Shown here in pieces: positions 1 to 8,509 of a stretch of 64,000 nucleotides of DNA; the stretch's first letter is position 1, and every line of letters starts with the position of its first letter. The DNA is from CALEMW01 sp964343835 (lineage in GTDB: Bacteria; Krumholzibacteriota; Krumholzibacteriia; LZORAL124-64-63), in assembly GCA_964343835.1 (NCBI GenBank), contig CAYFKR010000007.1:1-64000 (forward strand). Direction: 5' to 3'. A model generated the notes under the pieces. The model was given only the letters and a program-made list of their open reading frames with translations, was not told the origin of the DNA and did no database searches. A program made the translations under genes and the position numbers.

Positions 1-243
1 GGGAAGCATATCTGTGAATTGCTGAAGGACCGCAGCTGGTGCACCGTTGTTTCTGAGTTGTTGGAGCTTATTCTCCGTTGTCTCCTCGAACTTAACGGGA
101 TCAAACCACTCGGAGGGGTGCTTCATGATCTTCAAGCTATCGTCTTCGTAGATCACGTAATCACGTTGATCTGCAGAGATTTCCTGAGTCGAGGCGCAGC
201 CCGACAGTACCCCGATGAGTGCTATAATAGGTAGTGTTCTCAA
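1..243 (-). CDS. Lipoprotein of unknown function, C-terminus beyond window
   Basis: Reading the minus strand from 243 gives an open frame that runs off the window edge: MRTLPIIALIGVLSGCASTQ and onward. This is a type II signal peptide with lipobox L-S-G-C (Cys about residue 16), so the product should be a membrane-anchored lipoprotein. The start is TTG at 243-241. It overlaps the TGA stop of the upstream propeller gene as TTGA, and GGAG lies about 7 nt upstream, which supports the unusual start and translational coupling. The visible mature part (about 65 residues) is charged and hydrophilic; I do not recognise the family. Its base composition is AT-richer than most of the window. Confidence 0.7.
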   Translation of the reverse strand, partial: MRTLPIIALIGVLSGCASTQEISADQRDYVIYEDDSLKIMKHPSEWFDPVKFEETTENKLQQLRNNGAPAAVLQQFTDMLP

Positions 244-1460
244 TTCGGTTCTCCACTAGCTATAAGGTCGAAGCAGATAATCTGAAGCGGTGGAGCTTCC
301 GGATCATAATCATAGGCATCAGCACTGTGGCTACCGCGGATCAGGACTGCCCTGTCGTTAAACAAGTAGATACGGTCATGCTCCATTGCTTCATGGCTAG
401 AAACTAGATGTGCAGTTCCTTGGAAGGCTCCTTCTAATGTAAAGACGTCATAGCTCCGTTCGTTGCCTGAAATAATGGATCGGGATGTCTCGACCCATAG
501 GTGATCATCTCGTTCTGTGAGGGCGATGACATCAGGAGCAGTAGATGGGATGTCGACTCTCCACCCTGCATCCAAGAACTTGACGAACTCGTTTCGGCCG
601 CCAAAATGGGCAGCTGCAGCATATGCGACATCTGCGTTGGATCGCTTGTATGGAGCATATGGACGACAGAAACGAAATTGCTCGACACCATCTAGGTCGT
701 AAGCGCTTACAGAGTAGTTGCCGTCACCGTTTCTGACTGTAGCGATATAGACCAGTCCATTGCTTGCCACTGTCCATGGCTTATGATTCAGGATGAAGTC
801 GTCATGGTCACTGTAGAATAGTCGGCTGGCGTCTGATTGGAATACAGAGTTGTAGATATCACCTAGGTAGTCTCCCCACTCCGAAAAACTGGCGACGAAT
901 GTACGGTCCAGGTAGCCCTGCTCGCCAGCCACTATGAAGAATCCTCCATGGGCATCAAAGAAGTAGCAGTTGGAGACTGGGTGCTCCTCTGAGTACAACT
1001 TGACCCTGGACAGAGTGTCGTAGCGCGGCATCCCGTCTGAGTGAATCAGCGTGATTACAGGGCCGACAGGACTTAGGATTGCCAGCGTTTCCTCGTCTAG
1101 TAATTCGAAATCGATCAGAGACTGCACCTCGCCAGGCCCTTCACCTCGCAGGGGCATGGAGCGTTCAAAGGCCCCGTCGAGCCCTAGCACATGAATGGTG
1201 CATGAGCGGTTGTCAGATATATAGAACCGCCCAGTGCCGGGGCACAGGGCCACTTTAGAGATGACCCGAAAAAATGGCTCAGAGTCCTCTGCGGTTCTCC
1301 ATAGCTCATCACCTAGGGAGAGCTCAATGTAGACGTGCGGCTGGCCGACCGAGTCGCTCCAGTCCACGCAATCCTGTGCCGAGGCGACTGCCGGGACCGA
1401 GAAAGCGATGAGGGCCGCGAGGGCGGGCCATGGCCGAAGGCGGCGGCTTTGACCGATCAT
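240..1460 (-). CDS. Secreted six-bladed beta-propeller-like protein
   Basis: The product (about 406 aa) starts with a Sec signal peptide (hydrophobic stretch then VASAQ). Its body has repeated WD/NHL-like strands (for example GTGRFYISDNR, ITLIHSDG, YDVFTLEG) typical of the 6-bladed beta-propeller families found in Bacteroidetes-like genomes; a binding role is inferred, and no catalytic motif is visible. ATG at 1460 is preferred because GGGAG lies 5 nt upstream. An in-frame ATG at 1472 would overlap that site. The gene is AT-richer than its right-hand neighbours and its stop overlaps the TTG start of the next lipoprotein gene, so the two form a small operon. Confidence 0.7.
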   Translation of the reverse strand: MIGQSRRLRPWPALAALIAFSVPAVASAQDCVDWSDSVGQPHVYIELSLGDELWRTAEDSEPFFRVISKVALCPGTGRFYISDNRSCTIHVLGLDGAFERSMPLRGEGPGEVQSLIDFELLDEETLAILSPVGPVITLIHSDGMPRYDTLSRVKLYSEEHPVSNCYFFDAHGGFFIVAGEQGYLDRTFVASFSEWGDYLGDIYNSVFQSDASRLFYSDHDDFILNHKPWTVASNGLVYIATVRNGDGNYSVSAYDLDGVEQFRFCRPYAPYKRSNADVAYAAAAHFGGRNEFVKFLDAGWRVDIPSTAPDVIALTERDDHLWVETSRSIISGNERSYDVFTLEGAFQGTAHLVSSHEAMEHDRIYLFNDRAVLIRGSHSADAYDYDPEAPPLQIICFDLIASGEPN

Positions 1461-1472
1461 GTCGTCTCCCAT

Positions 1473-1829
1473 CGAGGTGCTGGATAGAGCAGTTGATGAT
1501 CAGATCGTATCAGGTCGAGTCCCTTCGTGTCCATGCATGACCGAGGTGCCGGGGCGGGCCGGTCATCATGTCCCCGGGCGTGCTCAGGCCGGCCGGCGCC
1601 CGTGGGCCTTGCATCGGAAGCCGTTTTGCGGCACAATGCCCCCGGGGTGGTCAAAGGAGAACTCGTCCAAAGGAGTCCCCGGCTCATGACGAGCGTCCAG
1701 CACCACGCCCGACCCCGAACGCACCGTGACCACGCTCGTCACATCCCCCGCGTTCACCGTTCCACCCGTATTCCGATCGACCCGGCGTCGCCCCCTGCCG
1801 TGCGCCGAACCGTGAACCGGAGGATCCCC
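1473..1829. other. Divergent intergenic region, 357 bp
   Basis: This lies between the divergent propeller gene and the BNR-repeat gene. No plausible coding sequence, tRNA or strong hairpin is seen. The only signal I would mark is a weak sigma-70-like pair on the plus strand (listed separately), which would leave a leader of roughly 185 nt before the BNR-protein start. Confidence 0.5.
1609..1637 (+). promoter_or_regulatory. Weak sigma-70-like promoter candidate
   Basis: TTGCAT (1609-1614) and CACAAT (1632-1637) are separated by 17 nt and point towards the BNR-repeat gene at 1830. Each hexamer matches consensus at about four positions, so this is only a candidate. Confidence 0.3.
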
Positions 1830-4800
1830 ATGCGACGAACGCTCTGGCTGCTCGCCCTGTTCGCCCTGCTCGCCGTTCCCGCGGCGGCCAAGGACAAGGC
1901 CGAGGACAAGAACCCCCTGAACTCCGGCAACGTCTCGGCGCTGAAGTGGCGCCTGGTCGGCCCGGCCCTGACGAGCGGCCGCGTCGGCGACTTCGCCGTG
2001 AACCCCGCCGACCACTCCGAGTACTACGTGGCCGTGTGCTCCGGCGGCGTGTGGAAGACCTCCAACGCCGGCACCACCTACGAGCCCGTCTTCGACGGCG
2101 AGGGCTCGTACTCCATCGGCTGCGTCACCATGGATCCGAACGACTCGGACGTGGTCTGGGTGGGCTCCGGCGAGAACAACTCCCAGCGCTCGGTCTCCTA
2201 CGGCGACGGCGTCTACAAGACCACCGACGGCGGCAAGAGCTGGTCGAACATGGGCCTGAAGGACAGCGAGCACATCGGCATGATCGTGGTCGACCCGCGC
2301 GACTCCGACGTGGTCTACGTGGCGGCCCAGGGCCCCCTGTGGAACGCCGGCGGCGATCGCGGCCTCTACAAGACCACCGACGGCGGCGCCACCTGGGAGC
2401 GCGTCCTCCACATCGACGACGACACCGGCGTCAGCGAGATCCACATGGATCCCCGCGACCCCGACACCCTCTACGCCGTGGCCTACCAGCGCCGGCGCCA
2501 CGTGTGGGTGCTGCTCAACGGCGGCCCCGCCAGCGGCGTCCACAAGTCCACGGACGGCGGCAAGACCTGGAAAGCCATCAACAAGGGCCTGCCCGGCGTG
2601 GACAAGGGCCGTATCGGCATGGACATCGCGCCGAGCGATCCGGACCGGCTCTACGCCATCGTCGAGGCCGCCCAGGACAAGGGCGGGTTCTTCCGCTCCG
2701 ACGACATGGGCGAGACCTGGCGCAAGGTCAGCGACTACGTCTCCACCAGCCCGCAGTACTACCAGGAGATCGAGGTCGACCCGACCAACCCCGATCGCAT
2801 CTGGTCCCTGAGCACCTGGCTGGGCCGCAGCGAGAACGGCGGCGCCGACTGGGACCGCGTGTCCATCCAGTGGAAGCACGTGGACGACCACGCCATCTGG
2901 ATCGACCCCTCCGCCACGGACCACGTGCTGGTGGGCTGCGACGGCGGCATCTATGAGACCTGGGACGACGGCGACAACTGGCACTTCAAGCCCAACCTGC
3001 CGGTGACCCAGTTCTACAAGGTGCACGTGGATTACGACGCGCCCTTCTACTCCGTCTACGGCGGCACCCAGGACAACAACTCCCTGGGCACGAAGGTGCG
3101 CAACACCACCGGGCACGGCATCCGCAGCAGCGACTGGTACATCACCGTGGGCGGCGACGGCTACGAGACCCAGGTCGATCCCACCAACGCCGACATCGTG
3201 TACAGCCAGTGGCAGTACGGCGGCCTGATCCGCTACGACCGCAAGACGGGCGAGACCATCGACATCCAGCCCCAGCCCGCGTGGGGCGATTCCGCCTACC
3301 GCTTCAACTGGAACACGCCCCTGCTGATCAGCCCGCACGACAACAAGCGCCTGTACTACGGCGGCCAGATCCTCGTGCAGTCCGACGACATGGGCTCCTC
3401 GTGGCGCGAGATCAGCGGCGACCTGTCCCGCAACATGGACCGCAACAAGCTCGAGGTCATGGGCCGCGTGTGGAGCGTGGACGCGGTGGCCAAGAACAAC
3501 AGCACGTCGTTCTACGGCGCCATGATCGCCATCGACGAGTCGATCCTGAAGGAGGGGCTCATCTACGTGGGCACCGACGACGGCGTCTTCTCGTGCACGC
3601 AGGACGGCGGCGCCACCTGGACCCGCACCGAGAGCTTCAAGGGCGTGCCCGACATGAGCTACATCGGCGACGTGACCGCCGACCGCTTCGTCGAGGGCCG
3701 CGTGTACGCCACCTTCGACAACCACAAGAAGGGCGACTACAAGCCCTACGTGATGCGTTCCGACGATCACGGCAAATCCTGGAAGAGCATCGCCGGCGAC
3801 CTGCCCGAGCGGGGCACCGTGCACATCGTCAAGCAGGACCACGTGAACCCGGACCTGCTGTTCTGCGGCACCGAGTTCGGCGCCTACTTCACGCTGGACG
3901 GCGGCGAGCACTGGGTGGAGCTGTCGGCGGGCCTGCCGACCATCGCCGTGCGCGACCTGGACATCCAGCGCCGCGAGAACGACCTGGCCATCGGCACCTT
4001 CGGCCGCGGCATCTACATCCTGGACGACTACACGCCGCTGCGGAACCTGTCCCGCGACTTCTTCGAGTCCACCGACGCCCACTTCTTCCCCGTCAAGGAC
4101 GCCTGGATGTTCCACGAGAGCACCCCGTTCGGCGGCCGCAAGAAGGGCAGCCAGGGCGCGTCGTTCTACACGGCGGACAACCCGCCGGTGGGCGCCGTGT
4201 TCACCTTCTGGATGAAGGAGGGCTTCAAGAGCCGCGAGCAGCAGCGTCGCAAGGCCGAGAAGGAGAAGGTCAAGAACGACGAGCCGGTGTTCTACCCGAC
4301 CTGGGACGAGCTCCGCGCCGAAGACCGCGAGCACGCGCCGGCCGTGGTGTTCATGATCCGCGACGCCGACGGCAACATCGTGCGCCGCCTCAAGGGCCCC
4401 AACTCCGCCGGCATGCACCGCGTGGTGTGGGACATGCGCGGCGCCTCGCTGCAGCCGGGCGGCCGCGGCGAGTGGGCACCCATGGTGGCGCCGGGCGAGT
4501 ACACCGTGCAGGCCTACTCGGTGATCGACGGCGAGGTGGCCGAGCTCACCTCCGCCGAGCCCTTCACCCTGAAGCCGCTCTACTCCACCGACCTGACCGC
4601 CGCCGACCGCGCCGAGCTCGCCGCGTTCCACGAGGACGTGGCCGACCTTCAGCGCGCGGTGTCGGGTGCCGGAAGAGTCATCAACGAGACGCAAGAGCGC
4701 CTTGACCAACTGCGCTCCGCGTTGTTCAATACCACCGACGCGGACCCCTCGCAGCTCGCTCGCCTGAACGAGCTCGAGACGCGGCTCAAGGACATCGCGA

Positions 4801-5081
4801 TGGTTCTCCACGGAGACCGCACGATCTCCAGCCGCAGCGAGCCGACCCCGCCGTCCCTCAGCTCCCGCCTGTCGCGGGTGGCCTGGGGAGGCTGGGACAC
4901 GCACCAGGGTCCGACCGGCACCCACCGCGAGTCGTATCGCCTGGTGGCCGAACGCTTCCCGCCGCTGCTGGAGGAGCTGAGGACGCTGGTGGAAACGGAT
5001 CTCGCGGACTATGAGAACGCTTTGGAGGCCATGGGTGCGCCGTGGACGCCGGGACGGATCCCGGTGTGGAGGGCTGATTAG
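1830..5081 (+). CDS. Secreted BNR/Asp-box repeat protein (VPS10/sortilin-like propeller)
   Basis: A 1083-aa exported protein: signal peptide residues 1-21 (ALFALLAVPAAAK), then about ten Asp-box repeats of form S-x-D-x-G-x-x-W. Examples are KTTDGGKSW, KTTDGGATW, KSTDGGKTW, RSDDMGETW, QSDDMGSSW, RSDDHGKSW and TLDGGEHW, spread over roughly residues 90-720. Such proteins form two 7-10-bladed propellers and are usually annotated as glycosyl hydrolase/photosystem-II-stability-factor-like, although enzymatic activity is unproven. The C-terminal third has a beta-rich FlgD-like segment (VVFMIRDADGNIVRRLKG) and a helical, coiled-coil-like end. The start at 1830 follows GGAGG at 1819-1823 and precedes a proper signal peptide; an upstream in-frame extension exists but would mask it. 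Confidence 0.85.
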   Translation: MRRTLWLLALFALLAVPAAAKDKAEDKNPLNSGNVSALKWRLVGPALTSGRVGDFAVNPADHSEYYVAVCSGGVWKTSNAGTTYEPVFDGEGSYSIGCVTMDPNDSDVVWVGSGENNSQRSVSYGDGVYKTTDGGKSWSNMGLKDSEHIGMIVVDPRDSDVVYVAAQGPLWNAGGDRGLYKTTDGGATWERVLHIDDDTGVSEIHMDPRDPDTLYAVAYQRRRHVWVLLNGGPASGVHKSTDGGKTWKAINKGLPGVDKGRIGMDIAPSDPDRLYAIVEAAQDKGGFFRSDDMGETWRKVSDYVSTSPQYYQEIEVDPTNPDRIWSLSTWLGRSENGGADWDRVSIQWKHVDDHAIWIDPSATDHVLVGCDGGIYETWDDGDNWHFKPNLPVTQFYKVHVDYDAPFYSVYGGTQDNNSLGTKVRNTTGHGIRSSDWYITVGGDGYETQVDPTNADIVYSQWQYGGLIRYDRKTGETIDIQPQPAWGDSAYRFNWNTPLLISPHDNKRLYYGGQILVQSDDMGSSWREISGDLSRNMDRNKLEVMGRVWSVDAVAKNNSTSFYGAMIAIDESILKEGLIYVGTDDGVFSCTQDGGATWTRTESFKGVPDMSYIGDVTADRFVEGRVYATFDNHKKGDYKPYVMRSDDHGKSWKSIAGDLPERGTVHIVKQDHVNPDLLFCGTEFGAYFTLDGGEHWVELSAGLPTIAVRDLDIQRRENDLAIGTFGRGIYILDDYTPLRNLSRDFFESTDAHFFPVKDAWMFHESTPFGGRKKGSQGASFYTADNPPVGAVFTFWMKEGFKSREQQRRKAEKEKVKNDEPVFYPTWDELRAEDREHAPAVVFMIRDADGNIVRRLKGPNSAGMHRVVWDMRGASLQPGGRGEWAPMVAPGEYTVQAYSVIDGEVAELTSAEPFTLKPLYSTDLTAADRAELAAFHEDVADLQRAVSGAGRVINETQERLDQLRSALFNTTDADPSQLARLNELETRLKDIAMVLHGDRTISSRSEPTPPSLSSRLSRVAWGGWDTHQGPTGTHRESYRLVAERFPPLLEELRTLVETDLADYENALEAMGAPWTPGRIPVWRAD

Positions 5082-5094
5082 CCATCCCTTCCTC

Positions 5095-5135
5095 GGCCCC
5101 GCCTTCGACACGGACGTCGAAGGCGGGGCCTTTTT
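5095..5135 (+). terminator. Rho-independent terminator
   Basis: A perfect 15-bp stem (5095-5109 with 5116-5130, GGCCCCGCCTTCGAC left arm), 6-nt loop and T5 tract lie 13 nt after the BNR-protein stop. Confidence 0.9.
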
Positions 5136-5150
5136 CATGCCCGCACGAGA

Positions 5151-5178
5151 AAGGGGACCGGCCGGAGCCGGTCCCCTT
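5151..5178 (-). terminator. Terminator hairpin for the rhodanese gene
   Basis: AAGGGGACCGG (5151-5161) pairs perfectly with 5168-5178 around a 6-nt loop. It sits 20 bp downstream of the minus-strand rhodanese stop, and on the minus strand the hairpin is followed by TTTCTC. Confidence 0.75.
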
Positions 5179-5197
5179 CCTCATGGTCGCACCACGC

Positions 5198-5995
5198 TCA
5201 GCTGCGGTACGACTGCTCCTTGTTGACGGCCAGCACGCCGCCGTCCAGGAACCAGTAGTTCTCGTAGCCCTGGTTCTCCAGGTAGTACATGAGCCAGCGC
5301 ACCTGCTTACCCACCTGGTCGTAGATCAAGACCGTCTTGTCCTTGGCCTCGCCCTTGGCCACGAAGTTCGGGATGAACACGTCCAGGGGGATGGGCCGTG
5401 CGGCGCCCACGTTCTCCAGGGTCGTGCCGCGCTGCAGGGGCTCCCGCACGTCCACCACGATGGCGTTGTCGCCGGCGGCCATGGTCTTGAACGCCTCGTA
5501 GTCCACGCAGCGCTCCTTGAACGTCGCCTTGGCGATGATCTGGGACTCGGGGTCGGTCACGGTCTCGCCCAGCAGCAGCGTGCGCTCGGGATAGGCCGTC
5601 GCCCAGGCGGGGATGCCCGCGTCGTAGGCCAGCACGTCGGCGATGCCGGCGGCCATGGCCTTGCGCGTGGCCTTGTATGACTTCAGGCAGGTCACACCGT
5701 TGCAGTAGAAGGCAAGCTCGCTGCCGGGGTTGGCGGCGGCCAGGTCGGCCACCTGCTTGGCGAAGGTGCCGTGGGCCACGGGGATGTGTACGGCGCCGTC
5801 CACGTGGATCACGTCGTACTCGATCTTGGAGCGCACGTCCACGACCACCACGTCGCCGGCGTCCAGGCGGCGGGCCAGTTCGTCGGTGGCGATGGGACGG
5901 CAGTCGTCGTACTCGGCGCGGTACGGGAATTCCTCGGCGACGCACACGGCGGCGAGGGTCAGCAGGGCGGCGATGGTCAGGATGCGGGTGATCAT
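5198..5995 (-). CDS. Exported tandem-rhodanese protein
   Basis: A 265-aa protein with a Sec signal peptide (LTLAAVCVAEE) followed by two rhodanese-like domains. Domain 1 (about 30-135) keeps a Cys in the active loop, FYCNGVTCLKS, after the typical VVVDVRSKIEYDVIHVDGA strand-turn. Domain 2 (about 150-260) has VVDVREP and LDGG, but where the catalytic Cys is expected it reads IYDQVGKQ, so it lacks the nucleophile. Rhodaneses move sulfane sulfur; here the location would be periplasmic, with domain 2 probably structural or substrate-binding. The gene ends at the 5151-5178 terminator and is followed upstream by msrB in the same direction, suggesting a periplasmic sulfur/redox theme. Confidence 0.85.
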   Translation of the reverse strand: MITRILTIAALLTLAAVCVAEEFPYRAEYDDCRPIATDELARRLDAGDVVVVDVRSKIEYDVIHVDGAVHIPVAHGTFAKQVADLAAANPGSELAFYCNGVTCLKSYKATRKAMAAGIADVLAYDAGIPAWATAYPERTLLLGETVTDPESQIIAKATFKERCVDYEAFKTMAAGDNAIVVDVREPLQRGTTLENVGAARPIPLDVFIPNFVAKGEAKDKTVLIYDQVGKQVRWLMYYLENQGYENYWFLDGGVLAVNKEQSYRS

Positions 5996-6070
5996 GACGC
6001 CTCCAGGTCGATCGGTGGAAATAATTGCGTTCCACTGGGATATCGACCGGGAGGCGCCGGGCTTGAGGGG

Positions 6071-6535
6071 CTACTCGGGCTTGATCACCTCGGGCAGGGG
6101 TTCGCCCTTCTTCACGAAGTCCATGGACACCGAGTTCACGCAGTGGCGCGTGTTCTTGTCGGTGAAGCCCTCGCCGATGAACACGTGGCCCAGGTGCCCG
6201 CCGCAGTTGGCGCAGAGGATCTCGGTGCGGCGGCCGTCGGCGTCGGTCTCGCGCCGCACGGCGCCGTCGATCTCGTCGTCGAAGGAGGGCCAGCCGCAGC
6301 CCGAGTGGAACTTGGACGACGACTCGTACAGCGCCGCGTTGCAGCGGCGGCAGATGTAGGTGCCGTCGTCGAACAGGTTCTCGAAGCGGCCGGTGAAGGG
6401 GCGCTCGGTGCCCTTGCCGACGATGACGTGCGTCTCCATCTCGTTCAGCTCGTTGTAGGTCACGGGCTTCTCCTTGCCGGCTCCCAGGCAGGTCGTCGCC
6501 GCCAGGATCACGGCTGTCGCGATGATGATTCTCAT
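6071..6535 (-). CDS. msrB: Peptide-methionine (R)-S-oxide reductase
   Basis: A 154-aa MsrB with an N-terminal signal sequence (about residues 1-19), so it is probably exported. Zinc-binding pairs CRRC (62/65) and CANC (108/111) are present, along with the family motif SGCGWPSF (Cys80) and the catalytic Cys132 in RHCVNSVSM. It reduces the R epimer of methionine sulfoxide in oxidised proteins. The ATG at 6535 gives a clean signal peptide, and it lies just downstream of the DinB-like gene in the same direction. Confidence 0.92.
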   Translation of the reverse strand: MRIIIATAVILAATTCLGAGKEKPVTYNELNEMETHVIVGKGTERPFTGRFENLFDDGTYICRRCNAALYESSSKFHSGCGWPSFDDEIDGAVRRETDADGRRTEILCANCGGHLGHVFIGEGFTDKNTRHCVNSVSMDFVKKGEPLPEVIKPE

Positions 6536-6552
6536 GTCGTGTCCCTCCCGTC

Positions 6553-7050
6553 TCAGCGGATGATGGGCTCGCACCCCACCGACCTGCGCAGCACTCCGAG
6601 CTGGCCCACGTGGTAGCTCTCGTGGAAGAGCAGGCCCGCCAGCAGCGAACCGACGGTCTCGCCGGGGTCGTTGCCGGGGCTGAAGGGGGCGGGGTCGCCG
6701 AGGCGCTCCTCGGGCAGGTTCCGCAGGCCCTCCAGCAGGCCGGCCTGGGCCTTGTCGAAGGCGGCCAGCAGGTCGTCGGTCGGCACGGCGTCGTCGGCGG
6801 TCACGGCGGTGCTGCCCCGGCGGTAGCGCTCGTCGGCCGCCGCGTCCATGGCGGGCTCCACGCCCAGCATCTTCAGCATGCCGTTGCGCGACGACGCGAT
6901 GTGCCCCAGCACCCAGTTCATGCAGTTGCCTCCCTCGGGCGGCGCGATCAGCGCCTGCTCGTGGGTGATGCCGCCCATGGTCTGGGTGACGACCCAGTGG
7001 GTGTAGCGGAGCTGGACGGCCAGGGTGTCGGCCAGGGTGGTCGGGGTCAT
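6553..7050 (-). CDS. DinB-family four-helix protein
   Basis: A 165-aa protein of the DinB/YfiT-like putative metalloenzyme superfamily. It carries the three spaced histidine regions of the fold: YTHWVV (about 16-21), LGHIASSRN (about 49-57) and LFHESYHVGQLGVLRR near residue 145. Members are thiol-dependent transferases or of unknown function; the substrate here cannot be told. ATG at 7050 follows GAAAGGA at an 8-nt spacing; an upstream in-frame ATG lacks such a site. msrB starts 17 bp downstream, so the two are likely co-transcribed. Confidence 0.82.
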   Translation of the reverse strand: MTPTTLADTLAVQLRYTHWVVTQTMGGITHEQALIAPPEGGNCMNWVLGHIASSRNGMLKMLGVEPAMDAAADERYRRGSTAVTADDAVPTDDLLAAFDKAQAGLLEGLRNLPEERLGDPAPFSPGNDPGETVGSLLAGLLFHESYHVGQLGVLRRSVGCEPIIR

Positions 7051-7114
7051 GGCGCGGTCCTTTCGGTGCGTCGGTGGGGATTCGAGCCAAGGTAGGCAAG
7101 GTCGGCCGCGACGG

Positions 7115-8509
7115 CTACACTGCGGCGGCCTCGCGGAGCACGGCCCAGGCAGCTTCCACATGCCGCCGCTCGGTGTGCGTCTGGCCGATGCTCATGCGGA
7201 TCGTGTAGCGACCGTCGAGCTTGGTGTGGGTCAGGAAGAGGCGACCGTCGGCGTTCACGGCGTTCATGATGCGCTCGGTCCCGGCGTCGCCGCTCCGGTG
7301 GCGGAAGCACACGAGGTTCAGGGGCGCCGGTGCCGCCAGCTCCCAGTCCGGGTCGTCGTCGACCCACTGCGCGAACTCCTGCGCCATGGCCACGTGCTCC
7401 CGCACGTGATGACGCAGCCCCTCCACGCCGTAGTGGCGGATCACGAACCACAGCTTCAGCGCGCGGAAGCGGCGCCCCAGCGGGATGTGCCAGTCGCGGT
7501 AGTCGATCACCGCGCCCGACTCGGTGGGAGCGTTGCGCAGGTACTCGGGCAGGATGCTCAGGCTGCGCAGCAGGGCGCCGCGATCGGCCACCCAGAAGCA
7601 GTCGCAGTCGAAGTTGGTGAACATCCACTTGTGGGGATTGAAGCAGTAGGAGTCGGCATGCTCGAGGCCGGCGTTCATCCATCGGTACTCGGGGCACAGC
7701 GCGGCGGTGCCGGCGTGGGCGGCGTCCACGTGGAGCCAGGCGCCGAATTCCCGGCAGACCTCGGCGATGGCCGGCAGGGGGTCGAAGGCGTGGCTGGAAG
7801 TGGTGCCCAGAGTGGCGCACACGAAGGCGGGGGCGAGGCCGGCGTCGCGGTCGGCGGCCATGGCGGTGCGGAGGGCGGCAGGGTCCATGGCCCAGTTCGA
7901 GTCGGTGGCGATGGAGCGGAGGCGCTCGGTTCCGAGCCCGGCGATGCGGGCGGCCTTCTCCACCGACGAGTGGGTCTGGGTCGAGGTGTAGGCCACGGCC
8001 TCGCCGTCGGTGCGGTCGCGGGCGGCGAGCAGGGCACACAGGGCGGCGCTGCTGGCGGTGTCCTGGATCACGCCGCCGCCGGGTCCGCTGCTCAGGAAGC
8101 GGTCGGGGAGCCCCAGCATGCCCACGAGCCAGTCCAGCACGTGGGTCTCGATCTCGGTGCAGGCGGGCGACGTGGACCACAGCATGCCCTGCACGCCCAG
8201 CCCCGCCGACAGCAGCTCGCCCAGCACGGCGGGCCCGGACGCGTTGGCCGGGAAGTAGGCGAACCAGTTGGGGGACTGCCAGTGGGTCACGCCGGGAAGG
8301 ACGACGTCGTCCACGTCGCGCAGGATGGCGTCCCAGCCCTCGCCGTGTTCGGGGGGTGCGTCGGGCAGCATGGCGCGGATGGCGCCGGGCTCGGCGGGGC
8401 TGCGCACGGGCAGGTCCTCCACGCGGTCCCAGTAGTCGGCGATCCAGTCGATGAGCTCGTGGCCGCGGCGGCGGAACTCGTCGCGGTCCATGTGGCGGGA
8501 GTCGGTCAT
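7115..8509 (-). CDS. PLP-dependent group II (aromatic-L-amino-acid type) decarboxylase
   Basis: A 464-aa cytosolic enzyme of the DDC/TDC family. It has the PLP-lysine motif NPHKW (Lys294), the stacking histidine in TQTHSS (His180) and the PLP-nitrogen aspartate in HVDAAHAG (Asp262). The N-terminal THWQSPNWFAYFP and GPGGGVIQDTASSA motifs are characteristic of tryptophan/tyrosine/DOPA decarboxylases. It should release CO2 from an aromatic amino acid to give an arylalkylamine; which one cannot be read from sequence. Its ATG overlaps the TGA of the AlkD-like gene (ATGA), so it is translationally coupled to a DNA-repair gene. Confidence 0.88.
   Translation of the reverse strand: MTDSRHMDRDEFRRRGHELIDWIADYWDRVEDLPVRSPAEPGAIRAMLPDAPPEHGEGWDAILRDVDDVVLPGVTHWQSPNWFAYFPANASGPAVLGELLSAGLGVQGMLWSTSPACTEIETHVLDWLVGMLGLPDRFLSSGPGGGVIQDTASSAALCALLAARDRTDGEAVAYTSTQTHSSVEKAARIAGLGTERLRSIATDSNWAMDPAALRTAMAADRDAGLAPAFVCATLGTTSSHAFDPLPAIAEVCREFGAWLHVDAAHAGTAALCPEYRWMNAGLEHADSYCFNPHKWMFTNFDCDCFWVADRGALLRSLSILPEYLRNAPTESGAVIDYRDWHIPLGRRFRALKLWFVIRHYGVEGLRHHVREHVAMAQEFAQWVDDDPDWELAAPAPLNLVCFRHRSGDAGTERIMNAVNADGRLFLTHTKLDGRYTIRMSIGQTHTERRHVEAAWAVLREAAAV

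Noticed and set aside
19..234. A 71-codon plus-strand frame at the left edge
   Set aside because: It is opposite the lipoprotein whose lipobox and ribosome site are clear.
1584..5138. A 1184-codon minus-strand frame opposite the BNR protein
   Set aside because: Antisense shadow of GC-rich codons; the plus strand has signal peptide, Asp boxes and ribosome site.
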